Of a stretch of 64,000 nt of DNA, positions 21,859-32,424 are shown piece by piece. The first letter of the stretch is position 1. Each line of letters opens with the position of its first letter. Location: positions 1 to 64,000 of the forward strand of contig JABCPU010000162.1 of the NCBI GenBank assembly GCA_016800925.1, written 5' to 3'. A program made the translations under genes and the position numbers. The DNA comes from Suillus spraguei. Its lineage: Eukaryota > Basidiomycota > Agaricomycetes > Boletales > Suillaceae. Below the pieces are notes generated by a model. That model was not told where the DNA came from. It saw only the letters and a program-made list of their open reading frames with translations, and made no database searches.

Positions 21859-24800
21859 TTAAGTGTAAATAAGTCCGCATAAGGGCACGTCAAGGAATGT
21901 GTGAATTTCCTGATGTAGTGCAGCAGCAAAATGTTTGGCCTTGACACTAGGCAAAGCTTTGGTAAGGGTGTCGGCAACCATGTCATCAGTGGGACAATAT
22001 ATGAGTCGGAGGGAACCTTGTTCAACAATAAAACAAATGTAGTGGTAGCAAATGTTGATGTGCTTTGTTCGAGCACATGATAAGTGCCACCCTTGGCAAG
22101 TGTGATTGCAGACTGATTGTCGCAATGAAGAGTCGTTGGATAAGTGAGTGGGTGGAAGATCTCTTGGACAAAATGGCGGAGCCACATAGCTTCTTTGGCA
22201 GCATGAGTGGCAGTGACATACTCAGCTTCTGTGGTGGATAGAGTGATGAGTTCTTGCTTCTTCGAAGCCCAAGATATTGCGCCACCATCAAGTAGAAAAG
22301 CATATCCAGAGATGGCATGCCTATGCTCCTGTGATGCTCCATCAGTGTCTGTAAAGCCTTCTAGTCCACGCTTCCCATGACCAAAGGTAAGCGCTAGCTT
22401 CCTTGTTCCTGCCAGGTAGCGGTAGATTCTCTTCACTGCTTCCCAATGTGCCATGCCTGGCTCTGCACTGAATTGCACTACTGTTGATACTGCAAATGCT
22501 ATGTCGGGGTGTGTACCAACTGCTAAGTGCATGAGTGAGCCAACAGCTTCACGATAAGGTATGTTCTTCATTTTTGCGACTTCTGTAGGTGTCTTTGGGG
22601 ATTGGCTGCAAGATAACTGAATGTTGGGGTCCATTGGGATGGAGACAGGTTTGTTGTCAGCAAAGTTGTACTTGGTGAGTATCCCATCGACATAGGATTC
22701 TTGCGACAGTGAGATAGTGCGTGCTGTGTGGTCACATATAACCTTCATCCCAAGTAGCCAAGCAATAGGTCCAAGGTCAGTGAGCTTGTAGCAGTTAGTG
22801 ATCTCGGTCTTGAATAACTGAATCTCCTTTCTGTTGCTCCCAGTAACAGTGCAGTCATCAACATGTGACGCAAGCAGGAGGATCTTGTTCTCCACATACT
22901 GGTAGAACACTCCCCAATCACATTCGGCTCGCCTAAAGCCAAGTAGTTCCAGTGCTTTGCACAGCTCATTGTACCACTTGAGTGTGCCTTGCTTGGATCC
23001 GTACAGTACAACACATAAGTGTGCAACTGGGTTCTTGAACTTGCCGTTAACCTGTAGCCCAGGTGGAAGTTTCATGAATATAACCTCATCAAGATCTAGC
23101 CTTCCATTAAGGTAAGCACTCTGGAAGTCGAAGACGTCGATATCCCAGTCATTCCTGGCTGCAATAGCAAGGATGGTGCACAGTGATGCAAGGCGTGCGA
23201 CGGGGGCATATGTGTCATAGTAGTCAACACCATAAACCTGTGAGTAGTCTTTAGCAACAAGACATGCCTTGTACTTGTCAATTTCACCATCAGCATTCTG
23301 CTTGATGTGATAGACCCATTTGCAACCAACAATGTTGGCACCCTTAGGACACTCAACTATTGTCCAGGTTTTGGCATCTTCCAGGCTTCTTAACTCCTTG
23401 TTCATCACCTCATCCCATTTGGGCCAGTCACGGCATTTGCGTGCTTCATCATCACTAGTTGGGTTGCTCCCTTCAACCTCCACTGCTCCAGCAACCATGG
23501 CAAAAAAAACTTCTTCATCATCCTCATCCAGCTGACCATCATCTCCCAGCATGCCTAACTCCTGCGCAAGATTGCCAGTCTTGCTTGAGCCTGCTTGGAC
23601 TCCAGTTGGCAGTGTTGGTGAGTTAGCTCGACCATCATGAGTACCTTCCCCATCTCTTAGGCATCTCACATATTCTGATTCGATTTGTACTCTTCCTGAG
23701 CATCGAGGCTGTAAAGCAGGAATTTCAAACTGCAGTCCTAGATGGTCTTGAGCTGGTGTATGTTGCTTTGGAGATGGTTGTGGGATGTTAGCATGCTGAT
23801 TGCCTTGATCCTCTGGTGGTTGCTGCTCCCCTGCAAGTGGTGTGCTAACAGGTATGTGAACTTCTCTTTCATCAAACCTTACACTGCGCTCAATTCCTAC
23901 TCTGCAGGTATCCTCCCAATAGATCTGGTGACCATTACTGTCATGGTCGAAGCCCATCCAGTGGCTGTCTTTTGCTCGCATGTCTAGCTTTGAGCCTGAT
24001 GTGTCATGCACCCAGACTCGGCAGCCCCATACTGGTAGGTTGGCTAGGTCCGGCTTCTTCTTGAAAAACATCTCGAAGGGGGTCTTGTTATCAAGTGAGC
24101 GTGTCGAACTTCTGTTCTTCAACCATATAGCGTGACTAATGGCTTCGCCCCATAGGGATTTTGGCAGTCCGCTTGCATGTAGCATGGCTTGAACTCTTTC
24201 AAGTAGCCTGTGATTCACTTGCTCTGCCACGCCATTGTGCTCTGGGGTATCATGAACAGTGAGCTTCCGCTCTGTTCCACGACTAGCAAGGTGACATGTG
24301 AATTCTTCACTGAGATATTCTCCCCCACAATCAGACCGGAGACGTTTGATCTTGGTATCAAACTGTATATTGATCCAAGCTTCATAGCTCTTGTAAGCGC
24401 TGAATGTCTCATCCTTGGTCTTCAATAGGTACAGGTTGGTGAAGCGAGTGTGATCGTCTGTGAAGGATGCGAAATACTGACTCTTTGCTATCGTTTGGAC
24501 AGGAGATGGTCCCCATAAGTTGGTATGGACCTCATCACCAAGCTTCTCACATCTAGGTGGGTCTCGTACTTTGCCAATAGCCTTCCGTGTTGCCTTAGCA
24601 TATTCGCAAGATTCGCATGCTCCCATAGTGGTGTGAGCAGGGTCAAGAGTGATTCCAGTGATTGTGCCATCATGCAGCATCTTTCTAATGGCTTCAGGTG
24701 CGATGTGCCCAAGCCTAACATGAACTTCCTCCATGGTGAGTGGTTCCTTTGCGCTGGCAACACCTGCAAATAGCTTTCTCGGAGCTTTGACACAGTATAG

Positions 24801-25250
24801 TCCTTTATTGACTGGAATCTCCCCTGGCTTCCTCTTCTTGGCATTGAAGATCTTGCAAGTTGTCTCACAGAATAGTGCGGCATACCCAGTGGCCACTAGC
24901 TTGCTGATTGAGACAAGCGTTAAGCCCATCTTGGGTGCATATAGGACATTTTTGAGGAGAATGTGGGTGCGACTCTTGCCATTAGGTAGACTAATCAGTA
25001 GGTCGCCTTTTCCTATGGCTTGGAATGTGTGCTTATTGGCAGTGGTGATAGGCTTTGGTGGGATCGTCACGAAATTCTGGAAATGGTCTCGGTATGATGA
25101 TATATGATGGGAGGCACCAGAGTCGTATAGCTCTGTGCGGTTGCTATCTTCTCTACCAGAGTTGGCGAGCATAGCGTAGTCAAAGGTCTTGGTGTAGGCC
25201 TCTTCATCATCATCCTGGATGTCGCAATTGAAGGTACGTCATCTTCATCT
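21859..25250 (-). pseudogene. copia pol: protease, integrase, RT, RNase H
   Basis: The main frame (25172-22060) carries protease LYDSGASHHI, the GAG-pre-integrase block (RLGHIAPEAIRK; CESCEYAKATR), integrase (SFTDDHTRF, LRSDCGGEYLSEEF, HDTPEHNGVAEQ), a chromodomain-free linker, RT (WVYHIKQNADGEIDKYKACL; FDFQSAYLNG; ASHVDDCTVTGS) and RNase H (GFTDTDGASQ; STTEAEYVTATHAAKEAMWL; LHCDNQSAI). Oddities: the first integrase catalytic Asp, expected in HTDLWGP, is Asn (HTNLWGP). A frameshift near 22080 moves the RNase H tail (TKHINICYHYICF; PTDDMVADTLTKALP) to another frame, ending near 21859. Another frameshift near 25210-25230 separates pol from the zinc-knuckle frame. Confidence 0.92.
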
Positions 25251-26217
25251 ACCTCTGTGAGCCGATCCACTTCATCATCCCATCCATGCACTAACCAAAC
25301 ACCCTCTGGTTCATCCTCATTGTCCTTGTCCTTAGCAACTGCAGCTGTATCAGACTTCTTGCCTTTGGCCTTGCTAGAGCCTGGCTTCTCCCCAGCTTTT
25401 CCTCCACCATCAGCCCAGCAGTCTGCCTTCATATGACCTTTCTTCCCACAGTTGTGACACTTGCCCTTGAAGTGGTGCTTCTTGCCATTGGAATTTGCAG
25501 TTAGGCAGTATCGTCATTGGAAGGTGTGGATTTCTTCCCCTTTGTGGTGCATCGGTCATACTCATCAATGATGGCAGCCATCAAGATATCTGGAGTAAGG
25601 TCTGTACTGGTGACTCTGGCTGACACCGTCAATGTGGATAGGTGTGGGTCGTAGGACGTGGGCAGGGAACCAAGAATAATTGCAGCAAAACTGTCGTCTG
25701 ATGGATCTTGACCCATTGAGGACAATTGCTCCCTGATGGCAAGCATTTTGTTAAAGTGGTCATGGACATTCCCTTTCTCCTGGCACTTCAGGTCCTGCAG
25801 CTTGCGGAGTAGCTCAACAGAAATTATTCTGGAGTGCTTCTGAAACATGTTGGCCAAGTAGGTAAAGATCTCTGCTGCCGTGGAGAGAGACTTGATTCTG
25901 GTAAAGAGCGTGTCTGGGATTGTACCTGCAATCTGCTGTTTGACTACAGCTTCACAAAGTCGCCATTCTTTCATATCCTTCTGATATTCCACCACTTCCT
26001 TCAACTCATCTGCAGTTGTTGGACTCCATGACTGGCCTCTTCCTGACAATGTTGCAGGGTCTACCAGTTTTGTTGTTGTGCCATCCAAATGGCCAACCAA
26101 ACCTCTAGCATCTATGGACCAAAGCAGTCTTTCCTTGTAAGTCACCCAGTTTTCTCCATCTGCAGTCAATTTGGGTACCCGAAGAAAGTTGTCTCCTAGT
26201 TTAGTGGTGGAAGACAT
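25250..26217 (-). pseudogene. copia gag with CCHC zinc knuckle, frameshifted
   Basis: The 26217-25501 frame encodes a UBN2-like Gag (MSSTTKLGDNFLRVPKLTAD, WRLCEAVVKQQIAGTI, KLQDLKCQEKGNVHDHFNKM). It ends at a stop just before the nucleocapsid knuckle, which continues in another frame (CHNCGKKGHMKADC near 25460-25420) followed by Lys/Gly- and Asp-rich linker. In intact relatives these parts are normally one polyprotein, so this is probably an inactivating frameshift. A programmed shift cannot be excluded. Confidence 0.88.
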
Positions 26218-26395
26218 TATATTTGATGCTCAATACTGAGAGCAGCGGCAGCCTTCCAAAAATAGGCAATATGGCGCTGGTGCTGCTATCCACTGGCTCT
26301 GACACTGTATTTGGTGTTGTTTGTTTTGTGTGAACTGGTTTTCGCAAATTCCCTAATTAGGCAACCCAAAAACTTCAGCGTCAAGGTTTGCTCTT

Positions 26396-26419
26396 CTGTG
26401 TCAAGCAGGGCTCATGACC
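26396..26419 (-). other. Putative copia primer-binding site (half-tRNA iMet type)
   Basis: Directly inside the 5' LTR the minus strand reads GGTCATGAGCCCTGCTTGAC. It is complementary to the anticodon-arm region of initiator tRNA-Met (GCAGGGCTCAT..CC) over about a dozen bases. Some copia-group elements prime from such an internal half-tRNA fragment. Confidence 0.5.
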
Positions 26420-26605
26420 TGCAGCAATAGGTAAGCTGCAGTAGTAGTCAGTACTAAGTAATGAATGTGTAAGTAGTGTATGCTCACCTCAGTAGACTAG
26501 CAAGTCACTGAGGTAGGTAGAGTAAAGAGCAGCTGTAAGTATGTCCATGCTTATCTAATACTACCAGTAACATCTGAGGTCCATGTAATGTTTGACTATT
26601 CAACA
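26420..26605 (-). repeat. copia 5' LTR
   Basis: 186 bp, same ends as 21430-21615 and followed by TSD TTAAA. Differences from the partner are C/T or G/A only (for example ACCGG/ACCAG, AATGTCC/AACATCT). Confidence 0.93.
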
Positions 26606-27180
26606 TTAAATTCAGGTACATATTGTGAAGGCAGATAGTACTTACGATTTGAGTAGTGAAAGAGTCTGTAGTCCCAAAGAGCCTGATAGTTCTTACGTAG
26701 TCTCCCATTGTGTGAAACTTGTAGGTAGCCAAATTGAATTTTTTGACCTTGCCCCACTTGATCCTGCAGAGGTATTATTAGTATCTGAGCATTCAGCAGC
26801 CTTTCACTGACAAGCTGCTTTTTCTTTGGGCAACTCCACAGTATTGAATATGGTGCAGGTGTAAACTTGGAACTTGCAGAGCTTCTGAGATAGTTTCCTG
26901 AATGTTTCCTCGAGAAAGCAACCGTAGACTCTGAGTAAATTCTGAGCTTGGCAAGCGCATGCCACTGTGCAAATTGATACAGAAGAGACTGTATTACCGC
27001 ATCATGTTTGGCAGGAAACAACCCTTCGAAAACCAGAATCGCACACTAAGAACATTTTAGTGAATTGTAGATAGAAAAAACATGACTCGCAAACCTGCAA
27101 TATGTCCTCAAAGTCATGCACTGCCAATTGCTTCATCTCAGAGGTATTGTTTGAAAACTTGTGGATTACGCCATTACCAA
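26606..27180 (-). pseudogene. Plavaka transposase, piece 3 of 4
   Basis: The minus strand reads IGNGVIHKFSNNTSEMKQLA, VHDFEDILQ, then FPAKHDAVIQSLLYQFAQWH, ALAKLRIYSES and, after an intron, YKFHTMGDYVRTIRLFGTTD, SFTTQI. It ends at donor GTAAGT (26645). The remaining intron (26645-26606) is cut by the copia element. Left of the copia, the acceptor CTGGCCAG restores a 50-nt intron and the product reads TTQIGELAHR across it. Confidence 0.85.
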
Positions 27181-27370
27181 TGTTGAATAGTCAAACATAC
27201 ATTACATGGACCTCAGACATTACTGGTAGTATTAGATAAGCATGGACATACTTACAGCTGCTCTTTACTCTACCTACCTCAGTGACTTGCTAGTCTACTG
27301 AGATGAGCATACACTACTTACACATTCATTACTTAGTACTGACTACTACTGCAGCTTACCTATTGCTGCA
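27181..27370 (+). mobile_element. Solo LTR of the same copia family (TSD ACCAA)
   Basis: 190 bp, opposite in orientation to the full element (starts TGTTGAATAGTC, ends CTATTGCTGCA). Perfect 5-bp duplications ACCAA lie at 27176-27180 and 27371-27375. It carries a 4-bp insertion (CATACATT) relative to the other two LTRs. It interrupts the Plavaka exon between DTSQQ and IGNGVI. Confidence 0.92.
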
Positions 27371-28317
27371 ACCAATTGTTGGGATGTGTCAAAATCTGCG
27401 GTAAGATTGGGAGTTAGTGATTTCAACAGGTACACAATACAAGTCCATATGAACTCCTCGTACCTCTCGTCGAGGGTCATGACAAGCTGACTACCCCCAG
27501 GGATGGCATAAAGCAGCCTAATAAGGTGTGAGAATAATGCTTTCCAAGTGCCCAATTCGCACTTGTGCATGAAGTCGACAGTAAGCATGCAGAATGGATC
27601 AAGGCCGAATGGTCCGAGTTCTGGAAAAACACATTCTATCATAAAATTGTAAGGAAGTAGCTGTGCTTACCACGACAGGTGCCCAAGAGCCCTCTCCAAG
27701 GCTATCCTCGACCTTTGCACCATCAACAGTGCTTCCACTAGAGATGAACTTGCAAGCCTTCACGACCTTTGCCATGACATATGCTTGTAAATTAGTTATT
27801 TGGCTTTTCATGTCCCTTGCAAGCCCAAGAAAACTAAATGAACTTTTTGGTGTGAGACATCGAGGGCAGGGACACAAACCCATGTCCTTAATAGTCGCAA
27901 TCAAAACTCTGTAGATTGATCAGCAATTCAATGTGGTTGAACAATCCGGAAGGAATGCACTTTTCAGGATAATCAGCTGAGTACGTAAAAATTCGGGGAA
28001 AGACTCTCCGTAGCACTCCATCAGCACATTTGATGATGATACCATAGCGATAGGTGTGAAGAAAGTCCTCATCCAACATTATTTCCCAGCACACATGGAA
28101 CAACTCCCTGCGGCAGTGTGCCTGAAGGGATGCCATACCAGTTTTTGATATGTGAAATAGCTTACTCAAAACATCTTTCACACCATCAGGGAGCTAAGCA
28201 TCATCAGTGGTAGACAATCATGCGACATTCATAAACTTACTAAAGGTAAGAAGCCTACAAGGTAGCATGCTCCCAATTGCGGTGTCCTGCATGATATGGG
28301 AATCATGCATGGACATG
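27371..28317 (-). pseudogene. Plavaka transposase, piece 2 of 4 (catalytic region)
   Basis: From about 28297 down, the minus strand reads SCRTPQLGACYLVGFLPL, an intron, LPDGVKDVLSKLFHISKTGM, ASLQAHCRRELFHVCWEIML, GIIIKCADGVLRRVFPRIFT, YSADYPEK, an intron, ATIKDMGLCPCPRCLTPK (Cys cluster), then FGLDPFCMLTVDFMHKCELG and TWKALFSHLIRLLYAIPGGS. These are the most conserved blocks of Plavaka transposases, with acidic residues in ADG, SADYPEK and VDFMHKCE that probably belong to the DDE-type active site. After an intron the frame reads RF, then TGA (27389-27391), then HIPT; homologous proteins have Arg there, suggesting CGA to TGA. Confidence 0.87.
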
Positions 28318-29087
28318 TGTCAAGACCGTACTCAAAGGGTGAAAGATCCACAGGGCTTTGGCCTCAGTTCGTGCACTGTGCCCCTTTCCCAAGTAATGCC
28401 CCTTATTTCAGAGAGGAGGTATACATCCAAAGATCCAGAAGGAGTTGCATGACGGATCCGGACGCTTGAAGGTATCAGATATGGTATGTCCAAAGGTTAT
28501 ACAGAGCATAGGGATGGAATGAGGATTAAGGCTAGCTTCGGAACGGGTTCCTAACTAGAAACTGACAGAGGTGGACTATCCGAAGGTAGAGTCAGAGATA
28601 TAGACTAAAGGAATCAATCCCAAGTCTCGGAAGATGACTTAGAGCAGAAAGTGACTCAAGCCTGGAGGAAACAGAATGAGCAGAATCTAAGATGATATTC
28701 GAACTAAAGTTCTACAGAGATCTACAAGTGGTTTATATACTGTAAGTATCTAATATGGATAATCAACAAGTCCAGGACCAAGGGCTATGTACGAAGTGTA
28801 ACGGAAGTCTATTAGTTAATGCACAGCAGATCAGTAAGCACGAATCGGAAATGAAACACAGGTTACGGATCAGTGACACAGGACGGAAGTATACACAGCT
28901 GGAATACCGGAAACAGGAGGAATGACAAAAGGAGATAGACGCAGATATACACAAGGGAGTTAGAGTGCGAGAAGTGGGCACATTCGGATGGGTGATCCGG
29001 ACAGGATCTGTGGACCAGACGGAAATAGAATTGATCAGATCTGATCGGATATGGTCGGATCTGAGATCAGAAGTATGGTATATGACA
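28318..29087 (+). mobile_element. Solo LTR, family A (770 bp, TSD GACATG/ACATG)
   Basis: Starts TGTCAAGACC and ends GTATATGACA. Flanked by GACATG at 28312-28317 and 29088-29093 (6 bp; the other two copies have 5 bp). About 85-90% similar by eye to 2272-3032. Part of the composite insertion in the Plavaka gene. Confidence 0.87.
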
Positions 29088-29467
29088 GACATGACTGCTA
29101 GGTGACCCACAAAAGTCCATGTCTGTTAGCTTAGCCCTCAGACTAGTCAACCCATACCTTGGTACCATACCTTGGTTCAAAACACTTCCAGACATTTCTG
29201 CTGATTCACAAATCTGCATTGTTTGAAGAAAAGTCATATGTGAGATGGGAATCACATAATGACCTAATTGATGTGAGAAGAAGATTAGAGGTTTAGGTAT
29301 AGGCTTACCTTTGGCTTATTCACTTTGGCTAGAGAAACCCATAGAGAAAAAGTTCAAAGCCTACAAAAACCTACCAAAAACAACCTATGTTTCACCTGTT
29401 TCCATTGTACTATTATTTTTGTCTCTTCTCCATTTTTCCCTTACTATTTCTTACTATTAGGATGCCT
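29088..29467. other. Unassigned sequence within the composite insertion
   Basis: 380 bp. The minus frame 29255-29088 (MIPISHMTFLQTMQICESAE) is open, unrecognised, and runs into the LTR. The rest is AT-rich with no motif. The block TGATTCCCAT(C)TCA near 29240 resembles 28295-28308 and may mark an older insertion boundary. Confidence 0.35.
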
Positions 29468-30479
29468 TGACACCCCAAACACTTCATAAAATTGTACCCA
29501 CAGGGTATGATATCATACTGATGTCACTTCATTCTGGACAGTTCCATTTCACTTCTAGAACATTCTGCTCCACAGAATAGAATGTTATAGAATGTTCTGC
29601 TCCACTATAATGTCATATATGATGTCATGGCTCCACCTTTTCCTTTTATTCCTATTCTTTTGAGTTTGGATGAATATTTTGATTGGTTCTCTCTATATTA
29701 GCTTACATAACTATTTTCCCATGCTACATGTATAAAAGGAGAGCCCATTCTCCCCCCCAAAAATAGGATCTCCCACTTGTCACTATATTTCAGGAGTAAA
29801 TATTTCTCAAGGCTTGCAAAGTTAGTCACTTTGAAGCATTGTTAAACCAAGTGCAGGGTAATGAATTCCTTGAGACCATTGTTATACTATTTTCAAAGCT
29901 AGGTATACAATATACCTAGGAAAATAGTCAGTTATATTAGAGACCACGTCTCTCTCCAGTTCATATCTTTGACCAGCCACTATCTGGTCCACATATTCTA
30001 TTCTCATATCTTTGAGAATACTATCCCAGTCCATTGTCTAGAAGGTTCATTCCTAGACAACTCTACCCAAGTTCCCAAGTCTAGTGCCTAGAAGGATCAT
30101 TCCTAGGTCAATCTATTCAAGTGCCCAAGTCTATTGTCTAGAAGGTTCATTCCTAGACAAATCTACCCAAGTTCCCAAGTCCACTGCCTAGAAGGCTCAT
30201 TCCTAGTACAATCTATTTCACACCCAGTTTATTGTCTAGAAGGATCTTTCCTAGACAAATCTATCCATGTGCACCCAGTTCCCAGCCTAGACAGTCTACC
30301 CTAGGCTCAGTTTTCCAAGAGCAGATTTCTGAAGATAGCTCCGGCTAAGTCAATCACTAGATTGGTTTAGTGGGCCTCCCAAGAACTCACACATTATCTA
30401 CCACGAAAACTAGAAAAGTCATAGACCGTGTTAATCGAGGACTGGCAAGAAGTCTTATCCCAGTGTAATTGTGGTGTCA
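29468..30479 (+). mobile_element. LTR-like element (~1012 bp, TGACACC...GGTGTCA)
   Basis: Ends are a 7-bp inverted repeat TGACACC/GGTGTCA. A strong TATA box (TGTATAAAAGGAGAGC near 29728-29745) lies about 265 bp in, as in a gypsy-type U3. The second half has five or six repeats of GTCTAGAAGGTTCATTCCTA and variants (30030-30260). No matching target duplication is visible, so the boundaries are tentative and it may be one LTR of a truncated element. Confidence 0.55.
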
Positions 30480-30519
30480 TTACATTCCTTACACACTTTT
30501 ATGTAAGACCCTCGGTTAT

Positions 30520-31253
30520 CAAGACAGCGGTTGTGATCGCACTGTAATGAACATATTGGCACTGGGCTTAAAACCCTATCTTTTGACACTCGTCTCACGT
30601 CTATAGGAGTTACCACTTGTCCATGGCCATCTTACCCCCTTAGCATTACTGGCAGCATCCCACATTTACCGCACACCATACCGACTACCACACCTCATTC
30701 CATGTACCAATGTCCTTCCATGTCCTTTCTGCGTCTGCATAGCTCCATTTGGTGCATCGTTTGTTTTATGTTCATTATCACTGATTCCATGGCAAGTCTT
30801 ATTACATGTTGCCTCGTGCTGCAGCGCCTCATGCTATGTTTACATACAGCGGTTACTACACTCGAGTGCTACTGATCTCACCTAGAGTATTCCGAGTACA
30901 TATGATTTAGGATATAAGCACCGCATACCCTGCATGATACAGTACCTGATTTTACACCATTGCATGTACTATAGGTCAGGATTATTGTCTAGCTCTGGAT
31001 CTACCCAGTAGTAGATGTAGTCTTTAAAGTTTCCTTATCACTTGTTAATCGATCACGCTCGTTCTCTGTTACCACTGGACTTTTGATTGTTATTTTGACT
31101 GAACTTCTCATGCACCACTACTTTACCACTGAAAGTACTGCGGCCTTCTTTTACTGTTTCTTTGCACCGCTCGCAACCTTACCACTACTGCTGATATCAT
31201 CGCTCGACATCGCTTGCTCGACGCAACTGTTTCTGACTATATCTCGACCACGG
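30520..31253 (+). repeat. Partial copy of the long-TIR element, inverted relative to 33800-34520
   Basis: About 680 bp (GTAATGAACATATTGG..., AAAACCCTATCTTTTG, TGGATCTACCCAGTAGTAGA, CTTTACCACTGAAAGTACTG) match the reverse complement of 33900-34520 in order. The match fades near 31200, just before the TIR of the next element at 31254. Confidence 0.7.
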
Positions 31254-32424
31254 TGTAAAGATACAATCTAGCCTGGGCTGTAGATAAACCACGGCCTAAA
31301 CTAGTATGCGAGTCTTGCGCTCTACCTAGTCTGCTTCACTTGCGAAGGCAAGAATGTTCGACCCTAAAGGGAATGCTAAGTTAGTATAGTCTAATAATGC
31401 CCAACCTGTGGTGCAAGACTGCTGTCGGAGGTAGCGAGATGCTAGCGGTGACCTCCGGTCCGTGGGAAACTAGCGGTAATACTAGTGGTAAGCGCGGGAA
31501 AGCAGTAGACAAGCAGTAGTGAAAGTGGTAAAACTGCGGTAGTGTGTGCAGTAAAACTGCAGTAAGGCGTGGGAAACTGGCGGTAAAGCAAGCGGTGAAG
31601 CGTAGCAATGAAGCGCAGGAAAGCGTAGCGCAAGCGGTGAAGCGCGGGAAAGCAGTAGAGAGCGGTGGTGCGTGCAGCAGTAAAACAATTCTTAAGAGAC
31701 AGTGACTTCGGCGAAAGACTTTATTCCATTAGAGACAGTAGTGGTGACAATTCCTAAGTACTGTGTGTACCATAGAGGGAAAAGTAAAAGTACCGGAATG
31801 TGCGAAGAGTCCTTTTTAACATGTACTGTGAATGGCCAGAATACATAGCGAGAATGGTAGCGAGATAGAGATATTTAGCTAAGAGGCACGCAGCAAGCAA
31901 GCGGCGTCACGGAAGGTAAGGTAAGTCTTGCCGTAGCTTTAGTAATGGCGGAAACAAATATGCTACGCACCAATGGATCTTGGACGGAAATGGAATGGAC
32001 AGGAGGACATCGGTAGCAAGATTGGTAAGGGGCAAGGATCCATGGAGCGAAAATGGTACTGGCGAAGCAAAAAGGGGTAATGCTCGCTATAGGGGTTTTC
32101 TCGGTAGCCGCTGTAGACAGTAACGAGGCACTTGTGTAAAACAGCACTTTCATGGTCAGCATGACTTTGTTCGCTACAATGGTAGTACTGCTACATACGA
32201 CGCTAGTTCTGGCGGCACCATTGCTGACCGCAGCAACTTACCACTGACTACGACGCTTCATTCGCACATAAGTTTGACTTGAACTTGACCATACTAATAG
32301 GCATCCCCCTTTAGGGTTGAACGCTCTTGTTTTCATAAGTGAAGCAGACTAGACGGAGCGCAAGACTCACATACTTACTTAGGAGGTAGTTTATCTACAG
32401 CCCAGGTTAGGTTGTATCTTTACA
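31254..32424. mobile_element. Long-TIR DNA element, copy 1 (1171 bp)
   Basis: Begins TGTAAAGATACAATCTAGCC and ends with the reverse complement (...GGTTAGGTTGTATCTTTACA). Inverted repeats extend about 120 bp (shared TAGTCTGCTTCACTTG and CCCTAAAGGG blocks). The interior is GC-balanced, rich in GCGGTAA/TTACCGC-like words, and non-coding. It directly abuts the broken end of the Plavaka N-terminal piece. No clear target duplication. Superfamily not assigned. Confidence 0.75.

Larger units (their letters stand above)
21430..26605 (-). mobile_element. Complete Ty1/copia retrotransposon (5176 bp, TSD TTAAA)
   Basis: Two 186-bp LTRs (21430-21615 and 26420-26605; on the plus strand TGCAGCAATAGG...CTATTCAACA) bound gag, protease, integrase, RT and RNase H in copia order on the minus strand. 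Perfect 5-bp duplications TTAAA lie at 21425-21429 and 26606-26610. The LTRs differ at nine positions by my reading, all transitions. The element lies inside a 50-nt intron of the Plavaka transposase gene. Frameshifts and a changed integrase residue make it inactive. Confidence 0.95.

Noticed and set aside
29463..30484. Target-site duplication for the 1-kb LTR-like unit
   Set aside because: Left flank TGCCT and right flank TTACA do not match, so no TSD is claimed.
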